In this document: piece by piece, positions 11,601-24,044 of the stretch
How positions within the stretch are numbered: position 1 is the stretch's first letter
How the letters are laid out: every line of letters starts with the position of its first letter
Position numbers and translations under genes: made by a program
Source: Istiophorus platypterus
Taxonomy: Eukaryota; Chordata; Actinopteri; Istiophoriformes; Istiophoridae
Length of the DNA: 64,000 nt
Assembly: GCA_016859345.1 (NCBI GenBank)
Contig: CM029124.1
Location: 22,764,980 to 22,828,979, forward strand
Direction of reading: 5' to 3'
Notes under the pieces: generated by a model
Seen by the model: the letters and a program-made list of their open reading frames with translations, nothing else
The model's database searches: none
Told to the model about the DNA's origin: nothing

Positions 11601-14600
11601 CTGTTTCGGCACAATCTTTAGGTGGCCATTAGTCTCTTGAATCATAACTAGAAATATGAACATACCATTCACTGCATCTGGCAAGTTATCGATAACGGAT
11701 TCACTACCAAACCAAAAAAAGTCAACTCTCTGATCTTAAAGTCAAGTGTACTAAAACATATTAAAATATCTTAGAGGAAAAGCAGTTTGGCAGCTCTTTG
11801 TTGACCATAGTGTCTCATAGGTAGGCTAACATTCAGAGAGCCATGTTATCCTGTCAAGTTCCAACCTTGTCTAAAATCCAGTTCCCATTTCTAAGAAGAA
11901 GCTGGATTGATTCCCCGCTTGGCTTTCTGTTGTGTTCACACCTCTTTATGGTAACAGGTTTTTTTCCAAAATCATGGCTTCCTCCTTTCACACACCACCT
12001 ACCTACTGCAGAGCTACATATGTATTCTCTGCTACACCACAAAAATGATCTGTGTTACCATGTGAGCCTAGTATTGAATTGTTTAATGATTCCTAATTTA
12101 AGTTACACAGCCAATATTGTATACAACAAGTCCAATATTATGCAGATTTACTATTTCTTTTTTAATCAAGTGTAATTTTCTTTATTAGAGTAGTTATCTG
12201 TCCCATAATATTTTCAATATGTAAAAATATGACCCTGTTTCAGAAAAAAAATTAAACTGCAACTGATAGAAACATTTAGTTTTGATAATCAGTAAATATT
12301 ATTTTAACACTCATATGACAAATTTTTCAAGTGTAGTTTGTAGGCCCAGTCCTGGTGCCATTGCCAGAAGAGTAAAATGACACAGTCTATGTACACACAC
12401 ATTCAAATAAAATTACAGTTTAGGCACACATACAGTATTTGTACACTTGTGTGTAAATCTGAAAGCAGCACTTATGGCAAGCTAATTAACTTGGACTCTT
12501 CCTCTGTCGCGGTGCCCCCTCCCACCTCTTATTAATCACTGACACTGTTTGTCTTTCTAACTCTTGGATGAACCACTCTCTGAAAATATGGTCAGAAGTC
12601 TCCAACAACTTTTTTGCTTTCCCAGACTGGCAGATGCTGACCATTTGGAGCGACAAAAACAGAAAAACAAACATGAAATCTCTCATGTCATCCCTTCATT
12701 ACAGCTTCTGCTTTAAACCCAAATGCTCCTGCTCCTTGTTTTATGAAAATAAAAATTTAAATTAAAAAAAGCAATATTAACAATGCCTATTCTCTGTTTT
12801 GGTATGAGAAACTATTCCATTCTTGATTTTAATTCAAGTAAGCTGTAGTGGCTGTGATCCTCATGGCTAGTCAGGCGAGAGGTGAAAGTTGAAGGCGATG
12901 GCATTTATGCCTACTTTTGCCATGGGGTACAAAGCCCTCCATGTCAGCGGGATAGCTTCTAAATGATGGCCTCCTTGGTGTCAGAACATGTTAGCCCTAT
13001 TTTCCCACCCCTGTATGTTGAAATATTATGTGGTGAAATAACTCTGATATCTGATTTCTCAACAAAGGCAGAGTACATTCGAACATTTGTACCCAGCAAC
13101 AGAAACAACTCAGGACTCCAAAAATATGTCTAAGATAAAGACTTTCACAACACAGGACACACTGGATTGTTTAAACATGTCTGGTGTGCAGTGTAAGCCA
13201 AAATGAGAGGGCAAATATTTTATCCTCCATTTTAAACCATAAATTGAAAGATATGCATGACTTGAAGGAACTAATGGAAACAGAACATTTACATTTGCAA
13301 TTTGTTTTGTGTTATTATTTCATCCATTCCTGCTTCTATATTAACTGCCCTGTAAATGGCTGACGAGTTGGAGTCTATGTTTTAAAGCTCTTCTGAGGCC
13401 AGGTTTTTATACGTATGTCTTGAGATTAAGTGGTGGACGTTGGTTTAAACGCGAGCGATAAAGAGGGACCCCAGCAATTTAGAACTGCACTTTCATAAGG
13501 TCGGGGGACTTAAAAGACACAGATTGAAAAAAGAATGGCTAAAATCATCACAGCGGGAGGTAAAATATCCTGACTTTTAACTCAAAATATGGATTAAGTT
13601 CCAAAAGTAACTAGACAGCCTATTTTGTTACTCTGCACTAACAATATATCAACAGAAGTGAACAGAAAAAAACATCTTATTCTAGCTTGTGTCTTCACAG
13701 ATTTTCCAAGATGGTTTCCCCCACAGCTAGCTGTGCAGTCGCACATTTTAAGCTACAATATGCACATTTCTGGAGATCAAGCTAGTGCTAGTATGAGACC
13801 TCCACAAATCCCTTTACCTACATCATTATAGTGTATGCTGTCTCAGCTAATGCAAAAATGAGGAGCTTGTTAGCCTGTGTGTTAAACATAGCAAATGTTC
13901 CAGCAGCTAATACGAACTTGAAGCCTTTTATGAGAAAGGAGCAGTAGACCAGATGTGTGTTTACATATTGAATGACAGCTATGAGCCCCTTCTCTGATTG
14001 GTCAGAAGGGCGGGACTCATTCTAAATCTATCTGCACTAGGTTGTTTCAGGCATTTAAACAAACAACCACTGAGGTGTCCATTTGAACGACATATTGTAT
14101 AAGAGATAACGAAACAAAAACAGAACTTCTACTTTGTACCTGTGTTTATAAAGCACATTTAAAATACTTTGCTTTACGTTATTATGTTCATTTGAATAGG
14201 ACACAACTTGATTGATTTCAGTTCCCTGGACTTTATGTTGTCATCTCTGCTAACTTGATCCCTGGCTTCCATTTCCCTTTTCTCTCCATTTTGCATATTT
14301 TTAGTGATCTTCTCTCTCCCTATATATTGTATCTGTCTCCAGTCATCCCTGGTAGCCTCTGTCATCCATTTTTCAAACTAGGAGAGATGCCAGCCTGGCT
14401 GAGCCTGGCATCCTGCGTGGCCCGCCAGGCTGTGCTCGAGTGTAGAAGCAGAAAGGACCTTGGCTAAACTGGCACATGCATCACAGAGTGTGGGTAATGG
14501 CTCCCCTATGCCAAACACTATATTCCTCTAATATAACTAATTCATCTGAGAGAATGGGGATGGTCAGGGAAGAAAGAGGGAAAGCAGGGGAGAAGACAAG

Positions 14601-16582
14601 ATAGAAAGACAAGCTCTCAGATCAACAATCACTTGATCCTAGAATTGTTCTCTCAAATTCTTCCAACCAATGAGAGAAGGCTCAGTGATGGGCAGGTGGT
14701 AGGGCTAGTGGATTATTTATAATATTTTATATTTATTCTCTGTTATGTCCCACAATTTGGCCTTCACAGCATCTCTTCTCTTCAAAAACCAACAGATCGT
14801 TGATTCAGCTTGCTGGTCCTCAGTATTTCTCTAAAGGGTAGGCCAGCTTTTCATCTCTTTAGAGCAAGAGGATGGTCATTATTTCTGAGGAAATATTATC
14901 CAGGGATTGGGGTAATATATTGCTCTTGGATAATTCAGTTTTAGTTTGAAATTCGAAGAGGTAAAATGTAGTATTGCAGTTCGAAATTGGGACCAGTTGG
15001 GTTTGGTTCAGGTTACTCAAGCTCCAAAAACAGCCATGAGCCCCTTGACTCATACTCGTACCATATTTCATTAGACCCTCCTATAGATGTAAAAGCCCAG
15101 ATCTTTCAAATTCCACACCCTCAGTTAGCAATGCAGACTTTTGTTGAAAATTTGAAGTATCAAACCCAAGACAAAATTACCCTGATGACATCATCAGGGT
15201 TATTATTGCAGACTTTAGCAAGCTCTCTTGAGAGCCACAGAGGACATTATACCACTGTTTTCACAGGCTGAGTAGTACTCCCCATGACCAGTAAAAATCT
15301 TTGTATGTAAAAGCAGCGCCTAACGTTTTCCAACATTAACCAAACCTTAACCATGGCGGTGGAAGATCAGAAAAGCTTCATATAAATCATTTTTCTAGGA
15401 TGACTAATGTTAGTCATTTTGGAAGGCATTGACTAACCACTTTATTGTTATGTATATTCAGAACTTCAAATGTTGACTCTGTGGATTTAACCAGGCAAGA
15501 TAAAGCTGACTGAACTCTTATCCCAACTTTGAAATAAATAATTTTAACGGACCATAAAATAAAATATTTTAAAAAATCTGTTCCAAGTAGTAACCAAAAA
15601 GGTCTCAAGGGGAATTTGTTAAAAACTGTTCTGTTTTTTTTTAACTTATACCTCAGACACAATATTTCATATATTCTAAAGATTGTTTGTTTTTTGCAGG
15701 GCCTGGTATGAAAATGTATAGTTTTGGGGGGATATTGTACCACAAAAACACTGCATTGTTGCTTTGTGCTAAGGTGCAATGTCTGTAAAGGCTTATTTTC
15801 TGGTGTAATTTCTACTTATGACGATTTTTACTTATCATGTAAGGCACAAAGTATGATTATTATACAACAGTCTGTGGCCAGAGATGATTACACAGCTCAG
15901 AGACAGAACAACAGTCATAAAAGGAGAGAAAAGAGTGAAGTATGTCACGTCTGGTAGTGTGTCAGCCCAGCCAACGTCTCCCCACTTACCCCAGACCACA
16001 TACCAGTCTGGCAAGCAGTCTGTGCCAAGGAGCCCATGCTACTGCATTAAGACTTATCCCTCAAAACTCTGCATGTGTGTCTGTGTGTGCATGAGTGACA
16101 TTTAGACTACTCCATTGCCATTTATGTTGGCATCACAGTGTACACCACAGAGACACACAGCCTGAGCCAAGTGTTGCTGATGACTCTCTTTATCCATTGC
16201 AGTATGTAGGGTTGGTAAAATCACACATGCACACACAGACACTAACACACACACAGACACACACACACATAGTACAGCGATTAAGTATAGCCAACTGGCG
16301 CAGATGGCTGTAAAAATATATTTGGAGCCATAAGCCTTGAGGACACTGTAATGAAAGCTACCCAACTAAGAAACTCAGAATACTAGAAAAAATGGTGCCA
16401 TAAGACAGCAATTAATATCCAGTATATTTTTATAAGAGTTGGATTTCTTAAGTTTTTGAGCTCTCTAAAATACACTTCGAGTGCACCACAGAGATTTGGA
16501 ATTTGAGAATGTTGTTCATTTTATGGAACATTTGTTTATTCTTTTATCATTCATTCAAGTATCATCAATTAAAGATAAGTGA
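8651..16582. other. long gene-free interval with minor tracts
   Basis: Contents seen: a T-run at 9481-9498, a purine-rich tract at about 10.01-10.13 kb, a GC-richer patch at 12.85-13.01 kb that could be conserved noncoding sequence, a block near 13.95-14.05 kb with 'CTCTGATTGGTCAGAAGGGC' resembling fish MITE interiors, and a 10 bp-armed inverted repeat at 15179-15200. The 9.11-9.42 kb segment, with an AAGATGGCTGCTGAGTGG motif, may also be an old repeat. There is no host exon or intact open frame with recognisable homology. Confidence 0.5.
15179..15200. repeat. perfect inverted repeat, 10 bp arms
   Basis: ACCCTGATGA and TCATCAGGGT flank a CA centre, giving a near-continuous dyad. The core TGACATCA is one base from a CRE-type TGACGTCA site, so a bZIP site is possible but unproven. 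Confidence 0.7.
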
Positions 16583-16750
16583 GGTGGCTGTGGCTCAGGA
16601 GGTAGACCGGGTCGTCCGTGTGCATGTGTATATAGAAAGTGTTGCATGATTGAATGTCTGTGAATAGGTGAATGTGGCAGTAGTGCAAAGTGCTTTGACT
16701 GGACTATAAGACTAGAGAAATGTAATAAAAGTGTAGTCCAGTTACCATTT
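16583..16750 (+). mobile_element. tRNA-derived SINE, internally deleted
   Basis: The head GGTGGCTGTGGCTCAGGAGG retains box A, and GGTAGACCGGGTCGTCC follows. The sequence then jumps straight to the body near 'GTGCATGTGTATATAGAAAG', so box B and the central part are missing. The tail has AGTGCAAAGTGCTTTGACTG, GACTAGA and AGTCCAGTTACCATTT, as in the copy at 19.55 kb. It cannot be transcribed efficiently without box B. Confidence 0.8.
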
Positions 16751-19420
16751 AATGAACTACCATATTTGAGACTTGAGACTGGGAATCAGAAAACGGTTAT
16801 TAATTTTCTGTTGTACCTTCAATCATTTGTCAAACTGTTGAGAGCAAATGAGAGTATTATATGTGCACCAAAGACTGTCATATACATTCATATACATTAC
16901 AGTATATATGCAAAAGTTTCTGAAATTCTATTTTCCCTTTGTCATTTCACTTTGCCATGGGGTATTGAGTGTAGAGTCATGAGGGAAAAAAATCAATTTA
17001 AATGTTTTGTGTATATTTGTATGTGTGTGTGGATAGATTTTTTTTTAAAGATTTTCCTCAATTTAATAGTCACAATAAGAGATTACAAAAACTACATTTT
17101 AGAAAAAAAGGAAAAGAAATGATAGCATTTTATAAAATTTCAGTTCACTTTTCTCTTTATTGATATATCTAGTATATACACTTTCATATTTGAAAATATA
17201 TAAGTATGTATATTTACACACTTACCATAATTAGAAAATATATATATTTATATACACCTGTACATATATACTACCCACTTTGAATTTCATCTAACTATAA
17301 AATGGTAGTTGTCATAACACCCATATTTACATTTTGGTAGGGGCAATGTACACCTTTCAATGGGCCTGTAGGTGTATATCATCAGCATTGTCCTTCCCTG
17401 AAAAATGAGCATATAGGTCACCTATCCAACCACTTATGATGACCCACAGTTAGGTTTTATAATTAGACAACCTCTAGTAGCTGTAACAGGATCAAAAGTC
17501 AGGTGATGTTGGTGACATTGTATAAAGAGCAATAAAGTCCACATTGGGATGAGGTTGGGGTGGACGGGTGGGATGAAAAAACACATGAAACATCAGTTTG
17601 TTTCCTGTTTCAAACAATATTTAGTGTTGTTTGTTTAATAACTTGTTATTTTAATCCAATCCATGATATTTCCCAGAACCTAACCATATAGTTTTTGACT
17701 AAACCTTGTTTGGTCCACCAACAAGGAGGTGGAGTAGGGCCCTACTATCCTACATCTATGGTGGCTATGACAATTGATAATGACCATTTAATGGGGTAAT
17801 AATATTTAAAGCAGGTCTACACATGGTACCGGTAAAAAATTGAAACACGAGTTATGTTTAGTTGCATATTTAATCCTATGTAAAAATGCTACAGATTTGG
17901 TATGGTAAAGACCAAGAAACAATACTGATGAATCAATGCAGTGCCCTTGAGAAACCTTAGATTATTTTAAATTGGGACCCTTCATCTTGTTAGACTAAAT
18001 GTTATGAAACAAAAATTTACTATACATATATTTCTCAAGAATAATACTACAGGCATGACCTACAGCATTGGTTTGGTTCATTAATTTCAAGTACTGGCAC
18101 CATTTTAATCATTTCATTCAAGTAAAAACAATCCTCTGATACACTGTTCCTGGCATGTACACTGATTCACAAATGCCCTTGAATCAAGTGAAGAAAGTAA
18201 AACAAATATACTCTTTTCAGAAGTGTAATTGTTATTTTGATATGTGTGATTTTTAGATTTAAAAATTCCTTTTTGATTTGGGTTTACTTTGGTAGGGTGT
18301 TTGTGTGTGTATGTGATGGAAAGAAAACAAAGTAAGTTAGCAGAGTGTAGTGCAGCGCCATAGGGCACTTTAACACCCAGGTCAAATTCAAAGTGAAACA
18401 ATAATTCCACTCTACTTCTGTTTCTGTCATGTTGAGAAATGTAATTTAAGGCCAGCGAGTTCTGACCCCAAGGCTCTACTGTATACCATGCTTCCTCCAT
18501 GAGCTCAGTGTATGTGTGTTTGTGTGCGTGTGTGTGTGTGGGTGTTCATATGTGTCTGTATGTGAAGGCCAGGCAGACCCCAGGTTATTCTCTGTCCTAA
18601 TGGTGATTTTAGACAGCTGTGTCCCTTACTTCCTCTGCCCTGGAGACACACAGAACACACACATAAACACGCAGCACAGTTTAAAAACTGAATTGACAGG
18701 GATAGTTATCACCTGCGTGACATACTGAAATCATAATAATCTCTGAGGATTTCTTCTCTGTATCTTGTCAAAATTAAATTGAAAAGGGCTAATTTTCCAC
18801 TTGCTCTGTTGCATCCCATAGAGCGCAAATGACAGCAGATTTTAATTTTGGTTTTACAAAAAAATCAGCATCAAGAATTAGGACTAAGTGGTTGCTCTGG
18901 CTAATGTTGGTCTGATGAACTTTCTTACCTCTGATAAAGTGCAGCACACAGCTGCTTCCTTTGGCTTTTCAGTGGGAAACATCTGGGAGTTCCCCCTATG
19001 CAGAAATGGAGATATTTTGAAGTCAAAAAAGAACATTCTAGTGTTCAATTATCTGTCTGTTGTGCTTAAAAATGGTACTAGAAGCCCTGAATAAGAGGAA
19101 CAACCTAGCGCACCATTATAAAAGCATTTAAATGACTAATCTTGACATTTCCTCATAAACGCTAAAGTTTTAATATAACTACTTATCTGATAAGATATTA
19201 GTGACTGCTTCAAGGCTGTTTAATAGCTGGTTCTCAAGCAGTCGGACTACACAGAATATGTCTCTGCTTATAGACTTATATAGAAATGTATAGAGACAGA
19301 TAAGTAAAGGTATGGCTACTGATAAATGTAAAAATAGCAGGCACATTTTCCTTTTTTGGTACTGATGTCTTTTCCACACCTCATTTGCAAAGCAGTTTTA
19401 CTAAGTATTAATATAGTAAA

Positions 19421-19423
<3 letters not shown>
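16751..19423. other. noncoding DNA, no gene seen
   Basis: AT-rich, with short TATA-type runs near 17.16-17.28 kb and a small TG tract near 18.51-18.54 kb. A segment at 17.6-17.75 kb with 'CCCAGAACCTAACCATATAG' looks like a worn dispersed repeat. No gene is supported. Confidence 0.55.
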
Positions 19424-19492
<69 letters not shown>

Positions 19493-19514
19493 GCGTGTGT
19501 GTGTGTGTGTGTCT
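19424..19514. repeat. compound (TA)n-(TG)n microsatellite
   Basis: About 31 TA units (19424-19486) pass into TG units (19487-19514), a common compound form. A SINE begins about 30 bp downstream. Confidence 0.97.
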
Positions 19515-19545
19515 GTATAGTATAAATACTGTTATAATATATTTT

Positions 19546-19817
19546 GCGGCGGCTGTGGTTCAGCAGGTACAGAAGGTCATCCACCAACCAGAAGCTCTGT
19601 GGTTCGATCCCTGGCTCTTCCAGTACAAATCTTAAAGTGTCCTTAGCTAAGCTACTAAACCCCAAATTGCCCCTGATTTGTCATTGCTGTGTGAATTTGT
19701 ATAGAAAAGCGTTGCATGTATGAATGTGTGTGTGCATGGTCGAATGTGACAGTAGTGTAAAGCGCTTTGAGTTATTGATAAGACTAGAAAAGCTACAGCC
19801 CATTTACCATCCATTTA
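19546..19817 (+). mobile_element. tRNA-derived SINE with both pol III boxes
   Basis: This is the most complete SINE copy in the window. The tRNA-like head has box A (TGGTTCAGCAGG, 19556-19567) and box B (GGTTCGATCCC, 19601-19611), spaced as in a tRNA gene. The body contains AAGTGTCCTTAGCTAAG and CCCCAAATTGCCCC. The 3' part contains GTGTAAAGCGCTTTGAG, GACTAGAAAAGCTA and CCCATTTACCAT. The layout is that of a widespread fish SINE. Elements like this are transcribed by pol III and mobilised by a LINE. No long A-tail or clear target duplication is visible, so the copy is probably old. Confidence 0.88.
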
Positions 19818-19938
19818 AAATAAAAGGTGTAAAAAACCTTTAAACCAATGGAATTCATTGCTTTAATGAAATGCATGAGAAGAATGAACAATAAACACAG
19901 TGTAAATAATGAATATTTTATGTATAAATACTATATAG

Positions 19939-19996
19939 ATATACAGGTATATAGACCTGTATATACCTATATATACAGGTCTATATACCTGTATAT
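19939..19996. repeat. 58 bp palindrome with 27 bp perfect arms
   Basis: Positions 19939-19965 are the exact reverse complement of 19970-19996, with a 4-base centre (CCTA). Within each arm the ACAGGT/ACCTGT motifs form smaller nested dyads. The whole is AT-rich and should extrude as a cruciform under negative supercoiling. Confidence 0.97.
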
Positions 19997-22714
19997 ATAG
20001 GTATATATAGTTCAATATGCTGTTCATTCTAAGAGTCTTTCCTGCGTATGTATTTATAAAAATTGGTTACCTGATTTACTGTAGTCGTTTTGTCAACTCC
20101 AACCAGTCTGGCCATTTTCCTCTGACCTCTCACCTACAAGCCATTTCTGTATGCTGTATCATTCACTGGATGGTTTTTGTTTTCACACCAATCTAAGGTG
20201 TAAACTCTTCCACATGATGGGCAGACTGGATTGCATGAATAAGCAGGCTGAATGTCATTTCAAAGTAAATTCTGTAGATAGGTTGCATATAGTCATAACT
20301 CGTTTTACCAGCCTCCCAGATACTGTGTTTACATTTACTATATGTTGAAGTATAACATAATATATATTGTATAAAATATGCTGCTGAGTAATACTTTTTA
20401 AAGTAAAATAGATGTCTTAAAATTTACGCCAGGTTTTGACATGATTTTTCAGCTCACCAAAATCAAAAGGCTGTTGCTGGATCATACAATCATAGGTATA
20501 AGGTTTTTATAGTTTTTTTTAATAAAAAAAAACAAAAAAACAAAAAAAAAGGTGTTTGATTTTATCTTCTGGTGCCAGCAGCACTTTTCATCATCAATTT
20601 ACAGCTGAATAAATATATTTAAAAATTCAATTTAGGATTTGATCTTTATTATCCATTAAGGAAATTCAAGTCTGCTAATTAACAAATGAGTAGACTACAC
20701 TAAATAAAACACTATTATGTTATCTTGTTAACCTCTTTTTCCACTCCATCTCAGGCTCTTTTACTGATAGTGCTGTGCTTTTAAAAATAAATGTTCGTTG
20801 TCACACAATGATATTTCTAATAAAGACGTTCTTCTCTTTATTTACCTATTGCTGTTGTCAATCGCAGTATTGGAGCTAAATTGATCATTGCTTTTTTTTC
20901 AATTACCAGACACACACTTAACTCGTGTTCAACATTCTCAGTCGACTGGACTATTCTGATCATTTCCTCTGAAAAAGTGTCCTGTCTCAGAGTTGGTCAA
21001 CTCAGAGTTCAAGGTTACATTCACACTTTATTAGATCTACTTTCTGGAACAGGGCCCTGGTAGCCAACTCTTGTAGTTTGCTAACAAACAGCTGCATGAG
21101 AATGTTACATCTTTATTATTATTGGCAGCTGTTCTGTATCTAAGTAGGTTTTTGCTAGTGTAAGGCTGTGTTTCATGTCTACGTTTATGGTGGAAATTAG
21201 TTAACCTAGTCATTAAAGTCACAGCTGTACTGGCTGGACTCATTTTGACCTGTATTTTGATTTTGTTAAGCTTTAGTGTGGTGTTTGTGTATTACAAGCA
21301 TTGTGTGAGTATGGATGCAGACTATATAGATTAGGAAAATTCTTTGATTAATGTAGCAAATGTCTTCTGGCCCTGTTTGATCATTTGGGTCATCCATGGA
21401 TAAACATTTTGGTTGTTTGTCTCTGTTGTCTAGTTTTATTGATTAAAAATGAAACAATAACTGGGATTAATGCTCTGTTTATGTTCACATCCACACTGGG
21501 AGAACAGTGAAGCACATACAGCCTTTTTTCCCTCAAATTCTCTTAATTTAGGACCCTGCAGAAAGATGACAATCTCAAACATATGGCTAATGTTTTTTGT
21601 TTGTCCATGTTCTTGATTGACAAGTTGGTCACCTGACTTCAGACAGAACATAAAAGTTCAGTTTGCAATTTAGGCCTGGCAGAGCATCGACAAGCAAGTA
21701 CCATGTATCCTCTGATGTCATAGACTTCAGACAATCGATGAATGAAACAATTTGACCCATAATATTCTTTGGTCAGCTATAACTGGAGGAAAAGTCCTAT
21801 GCTGTTTATCAGTTGATGTACATACCCTCTAATTAAAGATCAAATATTAAACTTATAGTGACAAAGCTTGGATGAAAGTTAAATTAGGAAGATCCCTTTC
21901 GTAACGTTCTGCCTTGTTCCTATGGGTTAACACAGACTATATCATCCTGACCTATTTCTCTACGTCACCTCTGCTTTTCCACAATGTAGAAACTCTCCAT
22001 TCACAACCTCGACGTCATCATATCTGGTCAATGATTTTTCTGCCATTCTTTAAATATCACTGCTAATGTGCCAGTCTGTCTTTCAGCCCTACTATTGGAT
22101 ATTTGTACCGTAGCATTTAACCCATTTATCTGTAAGCTCAGCTACTCACCTTGTCAGTTGTTTTGGATCTAGGAGTGTTTTTGTCATGAGGCAGTGATTG
22201 CTGATGTTGATCTCCATTGCCCCTCATGGTGTTTGTTGGTCCATCTCACAGGCCGCCAACATTCCTTTTAGACAGCGCTTTGAAATCTTTCAACAAGGCC
22301 TATTAGCCAGCGGCCTTCAACACTCCTCAGCAACTCTCATGGGGATTAAGATAATCCAACCTCTGTGTCTTTCTGTATATATTAGTAATCATCATTCTTT
22401 ATCAGTCACATTGCAAAAGTTTCCAGAACAACCAAACACATTCCCCCATTTGAGCAGCCTCTCTTTATCATTAAGTAAGATTCTAAGTTCTACTTTGCAG
22501 TCATCAAACTTCCACAGGTCCTCCACCTGCTGCAGTGGTTTTCTTATCTTAGAGCCTACTTGCAATGACTGCACCAGCTCCCTCTGCGAAGCTAATAGCT
22601 AGTCACTGGGTATCCCTCTCTCAGATAGGAAATTGCTTGGATCCCCTACTAATCTGGAGACCACAAATCTTACTCATGACACTCAAAAGATACAAGTTTT
22701 CCTAACTATGTAGC
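19997..22714. other. noncoding DNA, possible retroelement lead-in
   Basis: Mostly unique AT-rich sequence with a poly-A patch near 20.52-20.55 kb. At 22.23-22.38 kb the + strand can be read as ...LLASGLQHSSATLMGIK..., faintly like the N-terminal core-binding part of tyrosine recombinases of DIRS/Ngaro elements. It is too short and diverged to call, and its position upstream of the RT/RNase H fragment is the wrong order for such an element. Confidence 0.4.
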
Positions 22715-22715
22715 C

Positions 22716-22930
22716 TATAACAGTAGGCAAAGTGAACACATCACTGCTCACGGCATCCCAGTTTCTACAATGGTAAGTGAAGGTATCAACATTCAAATGC
22801 TCTTCAGTTCCATACAACAGTAAGCAAATGCATCACAGTTCAAAGTTCTGCAGTTTCTACAGTCCTAAATGAATGCATCATTTTCCAGGCAATGGAATTC
22901 ATACAACAGTACTCAGTAAAGACAACATTA
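22716..22930. repeat. degenerate minisatellite, unit about 43-49 bp
   Basis: Related blocks begin near 22718, 22767, 22816, 22859 and 22905. Each carries a version of ACAACAGTAAGC, then AAATGCATCA, then CAGTTTCTAC. The copies are strongly diverged, so the array is old. Confidence 0.6.
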
Positions 22931-23215
22931 GGGAATGCATCTCCAGTCACACAGCACAAGCTTCTCCTCCGATTAGGAATTCTTTCAGTCTGTTGCTAGC
23001 CAGAACTGTCACTTTCATCATTTCAAAACTAGCCATAACAGCACAGAACGCACAGAACAGGTTAATAGATCAACAACTTATTAGTTATGACAGAGTTACA
23101 AGATTAGGATCGATTCTGTGGCTTTACAGACTTTTAATGGGGAAGTAACATACTGTGAATCACCACTAAGCTGAAAATAGCGCTCAGTCACCAGTGAAGA
23201 GCACCAGTCTTTAAT

Positions 23216-23478
23216 TTGTTCAGTAACTATGTTGAATCACTTAGTCATTTCAGTTGGAAACTCTGTTTAGAAAACATTGTGCCCATATGTAATGAACAAA
23301 TTGACTGTACTTTCAGCAAACTTCAGCTGATGGCTCTGCTAGGTCATTTAATTTGGCCATATGCATTATCCCTCAAGGCCACCCCTTCATTTCCTGTTAC
23401 TCAACCAGACATTCAATTCTACACAGATGCAGTGCCTGTGGTTTTCTTTGGGCTGGGGGGAGCTGGCCCACTGTGAAG
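23216..23478 (+). pseudogene. DIRS/Ngaro-like reverse transcriptase-RNase H fragment
   Basis: A short + strand frame reads SKLQLMALLGHLIW...ALSLKATPSF, then, after an apparent deletion, PDIQFYTDAVPVVFFGLGGA. In DIRS- and Ngaro-type retrotransposons, the connection after the reverse transcriptase fingers/thumb reads 'LQSLLGHLNFACRV..PGRAF', and the RNase H start reads 'LxLxTDAxxxxGFG'. The order and spacing of both motifs fit, with the intervening 50 or so residues lost. TDA holds the first RNase H acidic residue. No RT catalytic YxDD box is preserved nearby. The frame is flanked by two degenerate minisatellites (22.7-22.9 and 24.0-24.5 kb). A chance match is possible but less likely given two matching motifs in order. 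Confidence 0.55.
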
Positions 23479-24010
23479 GAAGCTTGTTTACACGTGGTTA
23501 GCCATCCCAGTTTCCTGCTCTATCTCCTTCCTGTGCGGACCTGGAAATCCAGCCTGTTCTCCTATCAGGATATGTCTGAGGTCAGTTTTTCATGTTGTGT
23601 TGGTAACATTGGCCTTATTCTACCTTAAAATAAGCATGCCCTTGTAACTTTGATTTCATCTGTTATTACAAAATATTAAAATTAAAGACCCATATATTTG
23701 AAATGAGGTTTTATCATTCTGTTCTAGGTTAAAATTTTCCAACACAAATTAAACCTTCAACTCATCATTGCCTCTCTTTTAACATTATCTTTACATTTTC
23801 CCCATGTTTCAGTCCTGATTTGATCATAACAGGTGGTCTAGGACCTCAGTAGTTATCAGGCCACTTCTTCAGGTAAGAGCCTGCACTGAAGGGAGTTTCC
23901 CCTACATGCTCTCTGCTCAAATTTCTCTCAGGTTTCATGAATAATTGGGGTAAGACATCACATAGCTGATGGTGGTTACAAGCGCATCACATTATCTTAA
24001 TTTCTTTAAC
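23479..24010. other. probable retroelement-derived or unique noncoding DNA
   Basis: It follows the RT/RNase H fragment. It contains stops in all frames and no further domain that I can recognise. Confidence 0.4.
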
Positions 24011-24044
24011 CCATGTCTTCTCTCTCTCGTTCCGCTGGCTTCCA

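Noticed and set aside
19546..19620. tRNA gene
   Set aside because: Box A and box B are present, but the sequence runs into a SINE body and does not close a tRNA cloverleaf.
22198..22602. N-terminal tyrosine-recombinase domain (LLASGLQHSSATLMGIK)
   Set aside because: Only one weak motif is visible, and it is upstream of the RT/RNase H fragment, the wrong order for a DIRS/Ngaro element. Kept only as a note.
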